NCBI GenBank assembly: GCA_965201085.1
Contig: CBDAVS010000025.1
Span: 186,001-250,000, forward strand
DNA: 64,000 nucleotides
From: JAPOUP01 sp965201085
GTDB lineage: Bacteria; Pseudomonadota; Alphaproteobacteria; Rhodobacterales; Rhodobacteraceae
Direction: 5' to 3'
The position numbers and the translations under genes were made by a program. The notes under the pieces are model-generated. The model was not told where the DNA came from, did no database searches, and saw only the letters and a list, made by a program, of their open reading frames with translations. Positions 27,173 to 35,059 of this stretch are shown one piece after another (positions within the stretch are counted from its first letter, which is position 1; the number at the start of each line of letters is the position of its first letter).

Positions 27173-27787
27173 TAATTTAAGGGCTGCTCATTGGCTGAAG
27201 AAGGATGTCAGCAGGCTGAGATTGAGGCCGCTCTATCGAAATGGAGGCAGGGCGATTTCGTATTAATGGACTGCGGCTTCCTCGCTGCAATAGAATCCAA
27301 TGGTGCTGAGGGGGTTGAGGCCGGGATTGATAAAGCGGTAAATGGCCTTGCCGTGGTGAGTCAAACCTGTGACATTGTGAGGCTGCAATCGGATCGGCCA
27401 TTTGTAAATATGTGCCCTTTGGTAGAGCGGAATCAACATGTTGCACGAGATGTGGCCCGTGGACGTAAGCCGAACCTATTTGAGATTGAAGGTGCGCCTG
27501 AAAACTTATTCGCTGATATCAGCCGGATGATGTCGATAAAGAAAGAAATTCTCGCAAATTGGCCCCGGCGTGATGGATTCATGTCTGATCAGGGCCGGAA
27601 GCGTTTCGGAGCAGCTCTTGAACGCAAGTTTGGACGTTTCGCATTTCCAGATGCATTTGATTTAGCACCCCCGTTCCGCTCTGAAGTGCAACACCGTTGA
27701 TGGTGGGAAGCCGCGTTTCGGGTGCAGCATCTTGCGAATCGGCCAGATAACGGCGACAGTCCCGGTGAACGAGCCGAGGAGAGTGTC

Positions 27788-28753
27788 ATGCCCGAGGGCT
27801 ACCGTCATCTGACCTTCGACGAAAGATGCCAGATATACGCGCTGAGGAAAAGCGGGCTTTCGAACGGGGCCATCGCCAGGCAGCTGGGCCGCCATCCGGC
27901 CACCATATCGCGGGAGATCCGACGCAACGGCGGCGGGCGGGGATACCGGCAGGGACAGGCGTGGAGGAAGGCCACCGGGCGCCGGAGCGAGGCCTCTTCG
28001 GTCCCGAGGAAGCTGACGGAGGAGCGCTGGGCGAAGGTCGTGGCGAAGCTGGAGGAGGGCTGGAGCCCGGAACAGGTCTCGGGGCGTCTCCGGCTGGAGG
28101 ACCCCGGCATGGTCGGCCGTCAGCGGATATACGACCTCGTACGCGCGGACCGCAGGGACGGAGGAACGCTTTTCGGGCACCTGCGGCGGCGGGGAAAGAA
28201 ACCGAACCGGCAGGGTGGCCGCCACGCGGGCCGGGGTCACATCCCGGGCCGGAGGGACATCTCGGAGCGCCCGAAAGAGGTCGGGGCGAAGGCGAGAATC
28301 GGCGACTGGGAAGCGGACACGGTGATCGGCGGGGGACACAGCGGTGCGGTGGTGTCGCTTGTGGACAGATGCTCGAAATTCACGCTTCTCCAACGGGTTG
28401 ACGGAAAGAAGGCGGAGGCGGTCGGCGAGGCGATGACCGACCTTCTCAAGGGGCTCGGCGCCAGGGTCCACACGATCACGGCGGACAACGGCAAGGAGTT
28501 CGCGGGGCACGCGAAGGTGGCGAAGGCGCTGGAGGCCGACTTCTTCTTCGCGACGCCCTATCACTCGTGGGAGCGGGGCCTGAACGGGCACACCAACGGG
28601 CTGCTGCGCCAGTACCTGCCGAAGGGGACCGACCTGCGGCAGGTCACGGACGCCCGCGTGAAGCGGGTCCAGGACATCCTGAACGCGCGCCCCCGCAAGG
28701 CGCTCGGCTACCTGACGCCGGCGGAGGCTTTCGCGCGGGCGCGGCCTCCCTGA
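27788..28753 (+). CDS. IS30-family transposase, copy 2 (full length, catalytic Glu lost)
   Basis: The 321-aa product has the helix-turn-helix N-terminus (LTFDERCQIYALRKSGLSNG, HPATISREIRRNG) and the IS30 catalytic core: EADTVIGG with D177 and ITADNGKEF with D233. The third catalytic residue, normally Glu in the NEHTNG/NENTNG motif, is Gly267 (codon GGG). Copy 3 has GAG at the same codon. The frame is intact, but the enzyme is probably dead. ATG 27788 begins MPEGYRHL; the upstream extension is not conserved-looking. Confidence 0.9.
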   Translation: MPEGYRHLTFDERCQIYALRKSGLSNGAIARQLGRHPATISREIRRNGGGRGYRQGQAWRKATGRRSEASSVPRKLTEERWAKVVAKLEEGWSPEQVSGRLRLEDPGMVGRQRIYDLVRADRRDGGTLFGHLRRRGKKPNRQGGRHAGRGHIPGRRDISERPKEVGAKARIGDWEADTVIGGGHSGAVVSLVDRCSKFTLLQRVDGKKAEAVGEAMTDLLKGLGARVHTITADNGKEFAGHAKVAKALEADFFFATPYHSWERGLNGHTNGLLRQYLPKGTDLRQVTDARVKRVQDILNARPRKALGYLTPAEAFARARPP

Positions 28754-28963
28754 GGCGCTTCGCCCCGTCGGCCGACGGGGGAGAGGGAATTCCGCAGGCG
28801 CGCCCGCCCGGTTTCGGTCGGGCCACCCCTTCCCTCGCCCGGACGGGCGCGCCACCTCCCGCCGCGGGGCCTTGCCGCCGCCGGGAGGCCCGGTTACGCT
28901 CCGATCCGAAGGGACAGCCGCCGTATTCCGCGTGGAATCCGGGGCCCTGGCCGGAAAATCCCT

Positions 28964-29024
28964 CAACACCGGCCCGCCTCCTCCGCTCGGGCCACGCCCT
29001 CGCTCCGGAGGCGGGCCGGTGTTG
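28964..29024. repeat. 18-bp inverted repeat (hairpin) in the IS30 tail, copy 2
   Basis: CAACACCGGCCCGCCTCC (28964-28981) is exactly complementary to 29007-29024, with a 25-base loop. The same structure is in copy 3 (near 46964) and, with one base changed, in copy 1 (near 12750). It lies after the transposase stop and partly uses bases of the terminal inverted repeat. Confidence 0.85.
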
Positions 29025-29327
29025 CACTTCGGACTGGAAGTGGGGGCAATAAAGAAATTTAAGGAGCGGGTTTGGACACGCCATGACCGATCGGATTCGG
29101 TGCCCGGTCGGGTCTATCGATCGCTTCAGCAGATCCGCTTCGCAGCCGATCCCAACTGGGACGTTTCCGGCATCACAATCACGCTCGTAGCGATTCTTAA
29201 CCCTGAAGCCGAGCGGGAAGTCAGCAATATGGTGATCAAACATGAGCTTGACCAGCAGATTTCAAAAATAAGATGCCCGCTGGCATGTCGTGGAGTGAAT
29301 TCCCGTTGTGGTTGGGCTCGCTAATTG

Positions 29328-31090
29328 GTGTCTGCCAGAAAACCCCGTGTTTTTCCGGGGATCGGGCCGAATCCGGTGGATTCCGGCTTCGACGGGACGG
29401 CCGGTGGCGGGAACGTATGGTGAACATCCGGACCTCCGCCGGCCCGCGGGCACGCCGGTGCGGGCCCCGCAGCGGCGGGACCTTCCATGGGCCGGTTCAC
29501 CGGTGGACGCCCCGGTCAGGCGGCGGCGGGGAGCACGGGGCGCTCCCTCGCCGGCGGCATCAGGCCGAGGCGGTGGACGTTCGCGGCCAGCACCGCCAGC
29601 GCCACGGCGCGGGCGAAACCCTTCTTTCCGTGGCTCCGCACCCGGTCGAGGCCACGGTGCTCCAGGCTGTTGATGGCCGACCCGCCGGCGGCGTGGGCGC
29701 GCCGCGCCTCGCGGAACGCCTCCCCGCTTTCCCGGACACGGTCCGCCTTCGACAGCCTGCCTTTCCGCGGCATGGCGTTCAGCTCCAGCATCCCGGCAGG
29801 CCTCAGCCGGTTCGAGTGGCTGTGGAAACCACGGTCGAAGCTCACCACCGACAGGTCGGGGAACCGGGCCCGCGCCTCCCCGCCCATTGGGACCGCCACG
29901 TCCACGTCGCTCCCCTCCCACATCACCGAATGGTGCGGGATGAATCGGTGCCGGTCCTCAGGGACGCGGACCGGAACGCCGAGCTCCACCGGGACCCCGG
30001 CCTTTCCCTTCGATATCCAGCGGGTGTGCGGCCCGGATATCGGGTGCACCTTCCCACGGTGCGGGATCGTCCCTCCCTTCAGGATCCGCCGTCCGGTCAG
30101 GTCCGCCTGGTGCCTGACATGGCCGATGAAGCCCCGGATACTGTCCGATGGGCCCGGGATGCCCAACATACCGTCGGTCTCCGCGCAGCTGGCCTCCGCC
30201 CTGTCCGCCAGCTTCAGGGCGAGCCGGAGCGGCGCCTCCACGTCCCTCGGGCGGGAGTTGGCGAGCCGTGACGTGGCCACCCGGAGGTAGCCTTTCCGGA
30301 GCTTTCCGCAAAGGTATTCCTTCCGCCGCCAGCCGGGTGGCCCCAGCCCCCCGCAGGCCCGGGACACGTCCCGGACCATGCACCGCGCCGCGTCCATCAG
30401 CAGGCTGCGGTCGGTCGGATGGTGGACGTCGGTCCCGGCCACGAAGGAATGACGGCGGCCGCGCAACGCGGCGCCAGGCTTTTCTGCGGCCACCCTGTGG
30501 CCCCTCTCCACGACCATCCTTCCGACCTCGGCGAGGAGTTCCGGCGTGAGGAGCGACACGCTGTCAACCGGACGCCGGTATTCGTATCCGTATCCGTCCA
30601 CGTCCCATGATCCGTGGCCCGGCCTCCGGCCTTCGCCGGATCGGGATGTGTTGGTTCGCCAGTTCCCGAAGCCGGTCGAAACCGCACCCGGGACCCTGCT
30701 TCACGACCCCCAGCACCAGGATGGTCAACGGTTCCATCCCCGGCCTGCCGACCCGGCGGCTCCTTCCGGGCAGCACCATCCTGCCCGGAAGCCGGAACAG
30801 CCGCTTTCGGGTCCCTTCGTCGCTGTAAAGGTCCTGGAGGCCGATCAGGACCGCCGGGATGTCGTCCCTCGATTTCACGTTCAGCCTGATCCTCGTGATG
30901 TCGGGGGCGCCGGGCCGCCGCTGGGTGTCGTGGACCTTGCGCATGGGGGGCTCCTGAAGGGGAGGACTGGCGGATTCCGCGGCATATGGTGGCGAATCCG
31001 CCCCCTGACTGCCATATCCGGTGATTCTTCGCAAGGCGAATTCCGTCATTTACCCCAAAAACCGCAGCTTGGCGGTTTTCTGGCGGACAC
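29328..31090 (-). mobile_element. ISNCY-like insertion sequence, copy B (complete ends)
   Basis: The 1763-bp element starts GTGTCTGCCAGAAAACC and ends with the complement of GTGTCCGCCAGAAAACC. A 6-bp direct repeat TAATTG flanks it (29322-29327 and 31091-31096). It inserted near the 3' end of the gene of unknown function. The transposase reads on the minus strand and is split into two frames. Confidence 0.93.
29516..30944 (-). pseudogene. ISNCY-family transposase, copy B, single frameshift
   Basis: From ATG 30944 the N-terminal frame gives MRKVHDTQRR, NVKSRDDIPAVL, VGRPGMEPLTILVLGVVKQG and FDRLRELANQHIPIRR. The frame then changes by a 7-bp tandem duplication of GGCCGGA-type sequence near 30625. 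The second frame gives GYGYEYRRPVDSVSLLTPELL, FVAGTDVHHPTD, DVDVAVPMGGE and INSLEHRGLDRV, to a natural C-terminus at 29516. All pieces of a 470-residue-scale transposase are present. The same duplication is in copy A. Confidence 0.88.
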
Positions 31091-31158
31091 TAATTGAGTT
31101 GGCAGCTAATGATTGCCTTTTGAGCGAAAGGGCTGACTTTGATTTTCTCAGCGAATGA

Positions 31159-31478
31159 GTTGAACGGGTCCGTTTAGCGAATTGCTTGATGAAATTTGAG
31201 CAGGTGTCTGTATTGTTGCGGAACGTGACCTGCTATCCGGCCAGTTTCCGCTTCGTACAGAGTTGTTGAATCCGGCAACCCGTGGATTGCTGAGTGAGTG
31301 CGGTCGCTGAGTCGAATATCATGGATTTCCACCAACGCACTGATCTCACATTCTGGCGTTGCGCCCACTTTGGATGATCTCGTCAGCCTTGGCGGTTCAT
31401 GAATTCGGCCTGTTTTGTTGGGTGTCAAAGTATGATGGTGGCTCGACCTCTGCATTGCATGCATTTAAGCGCATGGCG
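31159..31478. other. Intergenic stretch with one doubtful ORF
   Basis: 320 bases between the two broken genes. On the minus strand an ORF (31174-31464, 96 aa) starts 14 bases after the stop of the DUF429-like gene, in the same direction. Its spacing would suit a co-transcribed gene, but it has no clear ribosome site and no domain I recognise. Composition is less GC-rich than the surrounding IS DNA. Confidence 0.35.
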
Positions 31479-31767
31479 CTAAGCCATTGGAGCACCCCTA
31501 ATCCAGCCTTCATATTTGGCAAGCTTTTTCTCAGGGGCCGATGGCATTGGGTCGAATGCGGCATTCAGGCGACCGTCGCGGTCAGCATCCCGTAGCCACG
31601 AAGCCGTCGCGAATGCATCAAGCTGGTCCGGCGTCCCACCATCGAGGGCGTATCGGCCTGAATCTTTGTAAATCCGAGGGTATGCTTCAACCAGACAGGA
31701 GCTACCCATAGGGCACTCCCAACCATCAAAAGGCCAGATGCGTAGGTCTCGCAACTCGCATCGCAGC

Positions 31768-32017
31768 ATATGAAGAAATGGTAGACCGGCATGAGTGGAA
31801 TGTGCAACTTGCCCCGGAACATCGAATTGGAAGACGGACTTTGCCGACCCGCACAAGTCCTCTGTAGACCGCTTCCAACTAGTCTCGCCCATGCGCGCCT
31901 TCCCTTTGCCGCAACGTCCTTTCCGAATATCATTCACCGTTATTCCTGGTTCGTCGCCTGGCCGGTGTTTGCAAAAGTCATCCAGAAAACTGTCGTAGTC
32001 GTACTTTAGTGTTTGCC
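31768..32017. repeat. 250-bp direct duplication, left copy
   Basis: Identical over its length to 33963-34212. It starts ATATGAAGAAATGG and ends GTGTTTGCC. The two copies exactly flank the IS1634-family element, as a target duplication would. Confidence 0.93.
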
Positions 32018-33962
32018 TTGAGTTCCTACTTTTTTGGCGTATCCCGACTCTGGAAATCCAGCTATACAGGGTTCATTTCGACCCAGTCGGCGAAAACCGA
32101 GATGTAGTGCCCCTGATGGCGATTTCATTTGACATGCGCGTCCGGCACGCAATATGCTCCAACCATGTTCGTACGAAGGAAAAAACTTGCGGGCGGCCGC
32201 ACGAAGGTCCAGATCGTCAGGTCCGTACGAAATGGTGACAGGGTTCGGCAGCGCGTCCTGCGGCATGTCGGCACGGCGACCACCGAGGCCCAGCTCGAGC
32301 GGCTCGAGGGCCTCGCACGCCTCATCATCGGGGAAATCAGGCAGAAGGACAGCGGCCAGCCAGCCCTGTTCCCGCCGAAACGGTTCGCGGACCTGATCGA
32401 GAGTTCCAGGCGGGCGGCACGGGATCCCGAGCCTCTGGGGGTCGACCTGGCCGACTGCCGCGAGGAGAGCCGGGTCATTGTTGGGGTCCGTGAGGCTTTC
32501 GGTTCGGTTTACGGCCAGCTTGGCTGGGACAGTCTGTGCGGGGCCCGTCGCATGAGCGCCAACCGCATCATCAGGGAACTGGTGCTTGCCCGGATCTCCC
32601 AGCCACTCCCGAAACGAGCCACGGTGCGTGAGCTTGACAGCCATGGGGAACTGTCCCTGAACCTGAACTACGTCTATCGCAGCATGGACCTGATCGACGA
32701 CGCCCGGATCGAGGCGATCCGCCAGCGGTCGCTGGATGTCGCGAAGACGCTGCTTCCGGAGCCCCTGACCGCGATCTTCTACGACACGACGAGCCTGTAT
32801 TTCGAGAGTGAGAGGGACGACGATCCGCCGCTCAAGGGTTTCAGCAGGGACGGAAAGCCGCACCGGATCCAGGTTCTGTTCGCCCTTCTGGTGACGCCGG
32901 AGGGACTTCCGGTCGGCTACGAGCTGTTTCCGGGCAACACCTACGAAGGCAACACCCTCGTGACGGCGCTCGAGGGTCTGGAACGGCGTCATGACGGGGC
33001 GCGTTTCACGGTGGTGGCTGACGCCGCGATGATCAGCGCGGACAACCAGGCGGCGCTTCGACGGCGCGGCACGCCCCATATCCTCGGCGCCCGCCTGAAG
33101 TCCCGCCCCGCCGCGCAGAAGCGAAAGATCCTTGATCCGGACAGCTACAGCGCATGGAGCCGGGACGGGTGCTCGCGGTCGATCGGCCGCTACCTGTGCA
33201 TCGAGGACGGCGAGTGCAGGCTCGTCGTCACCCACTCATCACGACGGGCCCGCAGGGACGTCCACGACCGGGAACGCCGGATCGACAGGCTGCGCGCAAG
33301 CCTGAATGGAAGCCGGAAGCCGGCCTCGCATGGCAATCGTGGCACCGCCCGGTTCCTGGATTTCCCCGACGGGCAGGTCCGCCTGAACGAGGAAAAGGTG
33401 GCCGGGGCGGCACGCTGGGACGGGCTTCGGGGGATCGTGGCCTGGGGCTGCGGGGAGACCGACCCGCGCGACCTGGTCATCCAGTACCGCAGGCTGGCGG
33501 AAATCGAGGCGTGCTTCCGGACGAACAAACATGACCTCGCCATCCGGCCGGTTTTCCACTGGAAGGAGCGCCGGGTGCGGGCACACATCGCCATCTGCTA
33601 CATGGCTTTCTGCTGTCTCCAGCACCTGCGCCAGCGGCTGGCGGTTCAGGGTCACCGGATGAGCCCCGACCGCATCCGACGGGCGCTGAACGGCCTGCAG
33701 ATCAGCATTCTGTACGAAACGAAAGGCCCGAGGAAATTCGGCCTTCCCAGCGCGGCCTCGGCCGACGCCAGGCAGATCTACCGCACACTGGGGCTGAACT
33801 GGAACCGGGCTCCGTTCATCTACACACGAAAGGCGATACGGACGAATTCCTGACGGCCCCCGAACCGGAAGACAGAGCGCGGACCACCGGAAAGTAGTGC
33901 CCTCTTTCAGGAGTGATGTCCATTATATCAATGGGTTGCGTTCAAAAAAGTATGAACTCAAG
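32018..33962 (+). mobile_element. IS1634-family (IS4-superfamily) insertion sequence
   Basis: The 1945-bp element is bounded by near-perfect inverted repeats: TTGAGTTCCTACTTTTTTG on the left, and the complement of TTGAGTTCATACTTTTTTG on the right, with one mismatch. The boundary is uncertain by one base. Its transposase is intact. The direct duplication flanking it is 250 bp; unusually long and variable target duplications are a known trait of IS1634. Confidence 0.92.
32165..33853 (+). CDS. IS1634-family transposase
   Basis: The 562-aa product has the DDE core of the IS1634 group. The first Asp is in FYDTTSLYFES (about residue 204), followed by KGFSRDGKPHR and LPVGYELFPGNTYEGNTL. The second Asp is in VVADAAMIS (about 284), and the Glu region is YRRLAEIEACFRTNKHDL (about 447, E-x6-K). 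ATG 32165 starts MFVRRKKL; the frame upstream of it is not family-like. No frameshifts are visible, so the element may be active, fitting its clean ends and identical flanking duplication. Confidence 0.93.
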   Translation: MFVRRKKLAGGRTKVQIVRSVRNGDRVRQRVLRHVGTATTEAQLERLEGLARLIIGEIRQKDSGQPALFPPKRFADLIESSRRAARDPEPLGVDLADCREESRVIVGVREAFGSVYGQLGWDSLCGARRMSANRIIRELVLARISQPLPKRATVRELDSHGELSLNLNYVYRSMDLIDDARIEAIRQRSLDVAKTLLPEPLTAIFYDTTSLYFESERDDDPPLKGFSRDGKPHRIQVLFALLVTPEGLPVGYELFPGNTYEGNTLVTALEGLERRHDGARFTVVADAAMISADNQAALRRRGTPHILGARLKSRPAAQKRKILDPDSYSAWSRDGCSRSIGRYLCIEDGECRLVVTHSSRRARRDVHDRERRIDRLRASLNGSRKPASHGNRGTARFLDFPDGQVRLNEEKVAGAARWDGLRGIVAWGCGETDPRDLVIQYRRLAEIEACFRTNKHDLAIRPVFHWKERRVRAHIAICYMAFCCLQHLRQRLAVQGHRMSPDRIRRALNGLQISILYETKGPRKFGLPSAASADARQIYRTLGLNWNRAPFIYTRKAIRTNS

Positions 33963-34212
33963 ATATGAAGAAATGGTAGACCGGCATGAGTGGAATGTGC
34001 AACTTGCCCCGGAACATCGAATTGGAAGACGGACTTTGCCGACCCGCACAAGTCCTCTGTAGACCGCTTCCAACTAGTCTCGCCCATGCGCGCCTTCCCT
34101 TTGCCGCAACGTCCTTTCCGAATATCATTCACCGTTATTCCTGGTTCGTCGCCTGGCCGGTGTTTGCAAAAGTCATCCAGAAAACTGTCGTAGTCGTACT
34201 TTAGTGTTTGCC
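33963..34212. repeat. 250-bp direct duplication, right copy
   Basis: Identical to 31768-32017. It carries the upstream part of the truncated DUF429-like frame plus the first 9 bases of the ISNCY-like end remnant that follows. Confidence 0.93.
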
Positions 34213-34302
34213 AGAAAACTCCCAAGTCACGGTTTTTCGCGGTAAATGACGGAATCCGCGTTGGGAGGACTCACCGGATATGGCAGTCAGGGGACGGATT
34301 CG
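34204..34302 (+). mobile_element. Solo ISNCY-like end remnant
   Basis: About 100 bases align with the transposase-start end of ISNCY copy B read in reverse: GTGTTTGCCAGAAAAC, then GGTAAATGACGGAAT, then CACCGGATATGGCAGTCAGG. There are many substitutions, so it comes from an older or different member. It truncates the DUF429-like gene. The other end of the element is not present; sequence after 34302 is unrelated. Confidence 0.8.
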
Positions 34303-34367
34303 GATAAATGGATATCAGAAAAGATTTGATGGGCGGGGGTAAATTGCGGTGCCATCCCATTCATGCG

Positions 34368-34955
34368 CTAAACCCGCGAGGAATCCAGGAAATCTAGCAC
34401 ATCGGCGGCGTTCCTGTCCAGTGGAAACACCGGATAGAACACCCGTTTGATCCGCGTACCGCGCAACACCAGCGTCAGCCTCTTGAAGAGAAATTGTCCA
34501 TCCACCCCCATTGTTGGCAGACAAAGCGCGCGCGCCAATTTCAGATCAGTATCGGACAGCAGCGCAAATGGAAGATGCAGTCGGTTCACGGCCTCGCGCT
34601 GATATCCCGTGCTTTGAGTCGAGACACCGTAGACAGTCGACACGCCCCTGTCGGCAAGCGCTTGGGACAGATCGCGAAACGCACAGGCCTGCGGTGTGCA
34701 ACCCCTCGCGCCGGGTATCTCGTCCCAGCCAACTGGCAACGGAACTCCGGGTTTGCCGGTCATCGGATAGAAAAAGAGCACATTCCAACCCGTTAGATGA
34801 CCAGGATTGACCTGACCGCCACATGTTGAGGGCAGAGTAACCTCCGGCAGGCACGTTCCATCCAGATGGTCGGCTGACCCATCGTCAACGGGTGCCGGAA
34901 TTCCGCGCCAGTCAACCACATCAAGATTTTCCTGAGCTATCGGGCCACCATGCAT
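34368..34955 (-). CDS. Peroxiredoxin-like (AhpC/TSA) protein
   Basis: The 195-aa product has a thioredoxin-like fold: NVLFFYPMTGKPGVP, then the reactive-Cys segment PGARGCTPQACAFRDL and a STVYGVSTQ strand, PFALLSDTDLKLARAL, and LVLRGTRIKRVFYPVFP. Peroxiredoxins reduce peroxides with thioredoxin-derived electrons. The motif has two Cys five residues apart (GCTPQAC), as in atypical bacterioferritin-comigratory-like or thioredoxin-dependent members. It stands alone and begins 413 bases beyond the IS-damaged region on its 3' side. Confidence 0.8.
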   Translation of the reverse strand: MHGGPIAQENLDVVDWRGIPAPVDDGSADHLDGTCLPEVTLPSTCGGQVNPGHLTGWNVLFFYPMTGKPGVPLPVGWDEIPGARGCTPQACAFRDLSQALADRGVSTVYGVSTQSTGYQREAVNRLHLPFALLSDTDLKLARALCLPTMGVDGQFLFKRLTLVLRGTRIKRVFYPVFPLDRNAADVLDFLDSSRV

Positions 34956-35059
34956 TCAACTTTTTGTCCGCGCGGGAACATATCCTTCCGCTGCAACTTT
35001 CGGGAAGCGCAATATACATTGGCCCGGTCTGCTTTCTCCGTTCCAGGCCTCGATCCGCT

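Larger units (their letters stand above)
27668..29045 (+). mobile_element. IS30-family insertion sequence, copy 2
   Basis: 1378 bp, from CCCCCGTTCCGCTCTGAAG to the complement of CCCCACTTCCAGTCCGAAG. The 3-bp direct repeat GCA flanks it (27665-27667 and 29046-29048). Terminal inverted repeats are about 26 bp and imperfect. It interrupts the gene of unknown function. About 290 bases after the transposase are non-coding and hold a long hairpin. Confidence 0.93.
27191..31158 (+). pseudogene. Gene of unknown function split by IS30 copy 2 and ISNCY copy B, with a frameshift
   Basis: Removing both insertions gives a chain of roughly 285 residues in three pieces. 27191-27667 encodes a start such as QGDFVLMDCGFL, AVVSQTCDIVR and NWPRRDGFMS. 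29049-29327 encodes KKFKERVWTRHD, DPNWDVSGITI and LVAILNPEAER, with a frame change near 29260. 31097-31158 ends in LAANDCLLSERADFDFLSE. The frame joins sensibly across the ISNCY target duplication TAATTG. The CDIV-containing family is not one I can name. The 5' end is uncertain (TTG start) because the outer transposon ends 18 bases upstream and may have removed the true start. Confidence 0.7.
31479..34203 (-). pseudogene. DUF429-like gene, 5' truncated and split by an IS1634-family element
   Basis: The minus-strand frame 31479-32008 encodes AKSVFQFDVPGQVAHSTHAG, WPFDGWECP, LVEAYPRIY, DQLDAFATASWLRDAD and PEKKLAKYEGWIRGAP. This matches the C-terminal pattern of DUF429-like proteins (predicted RNase H-like fold, function unknown). 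Its upstream part is duplicated at 33963-34203, beyond the IS1634-type insertion. The frame runs out at 34203 where an ISNCY-like terminus begins, so the first half of the gene is gone. Family assignment is from recalled pattern and is tentative. Confidence 0.65.

Noticed and set aside
21221..27700. Lipoprotein and downstream gene of unknown function as one gene interrupted by the outer transposon
   Set aside because: The frames would join without a stop, but the two halves look like complete, unrelated protein types; the join is probably chance after rearrangement.
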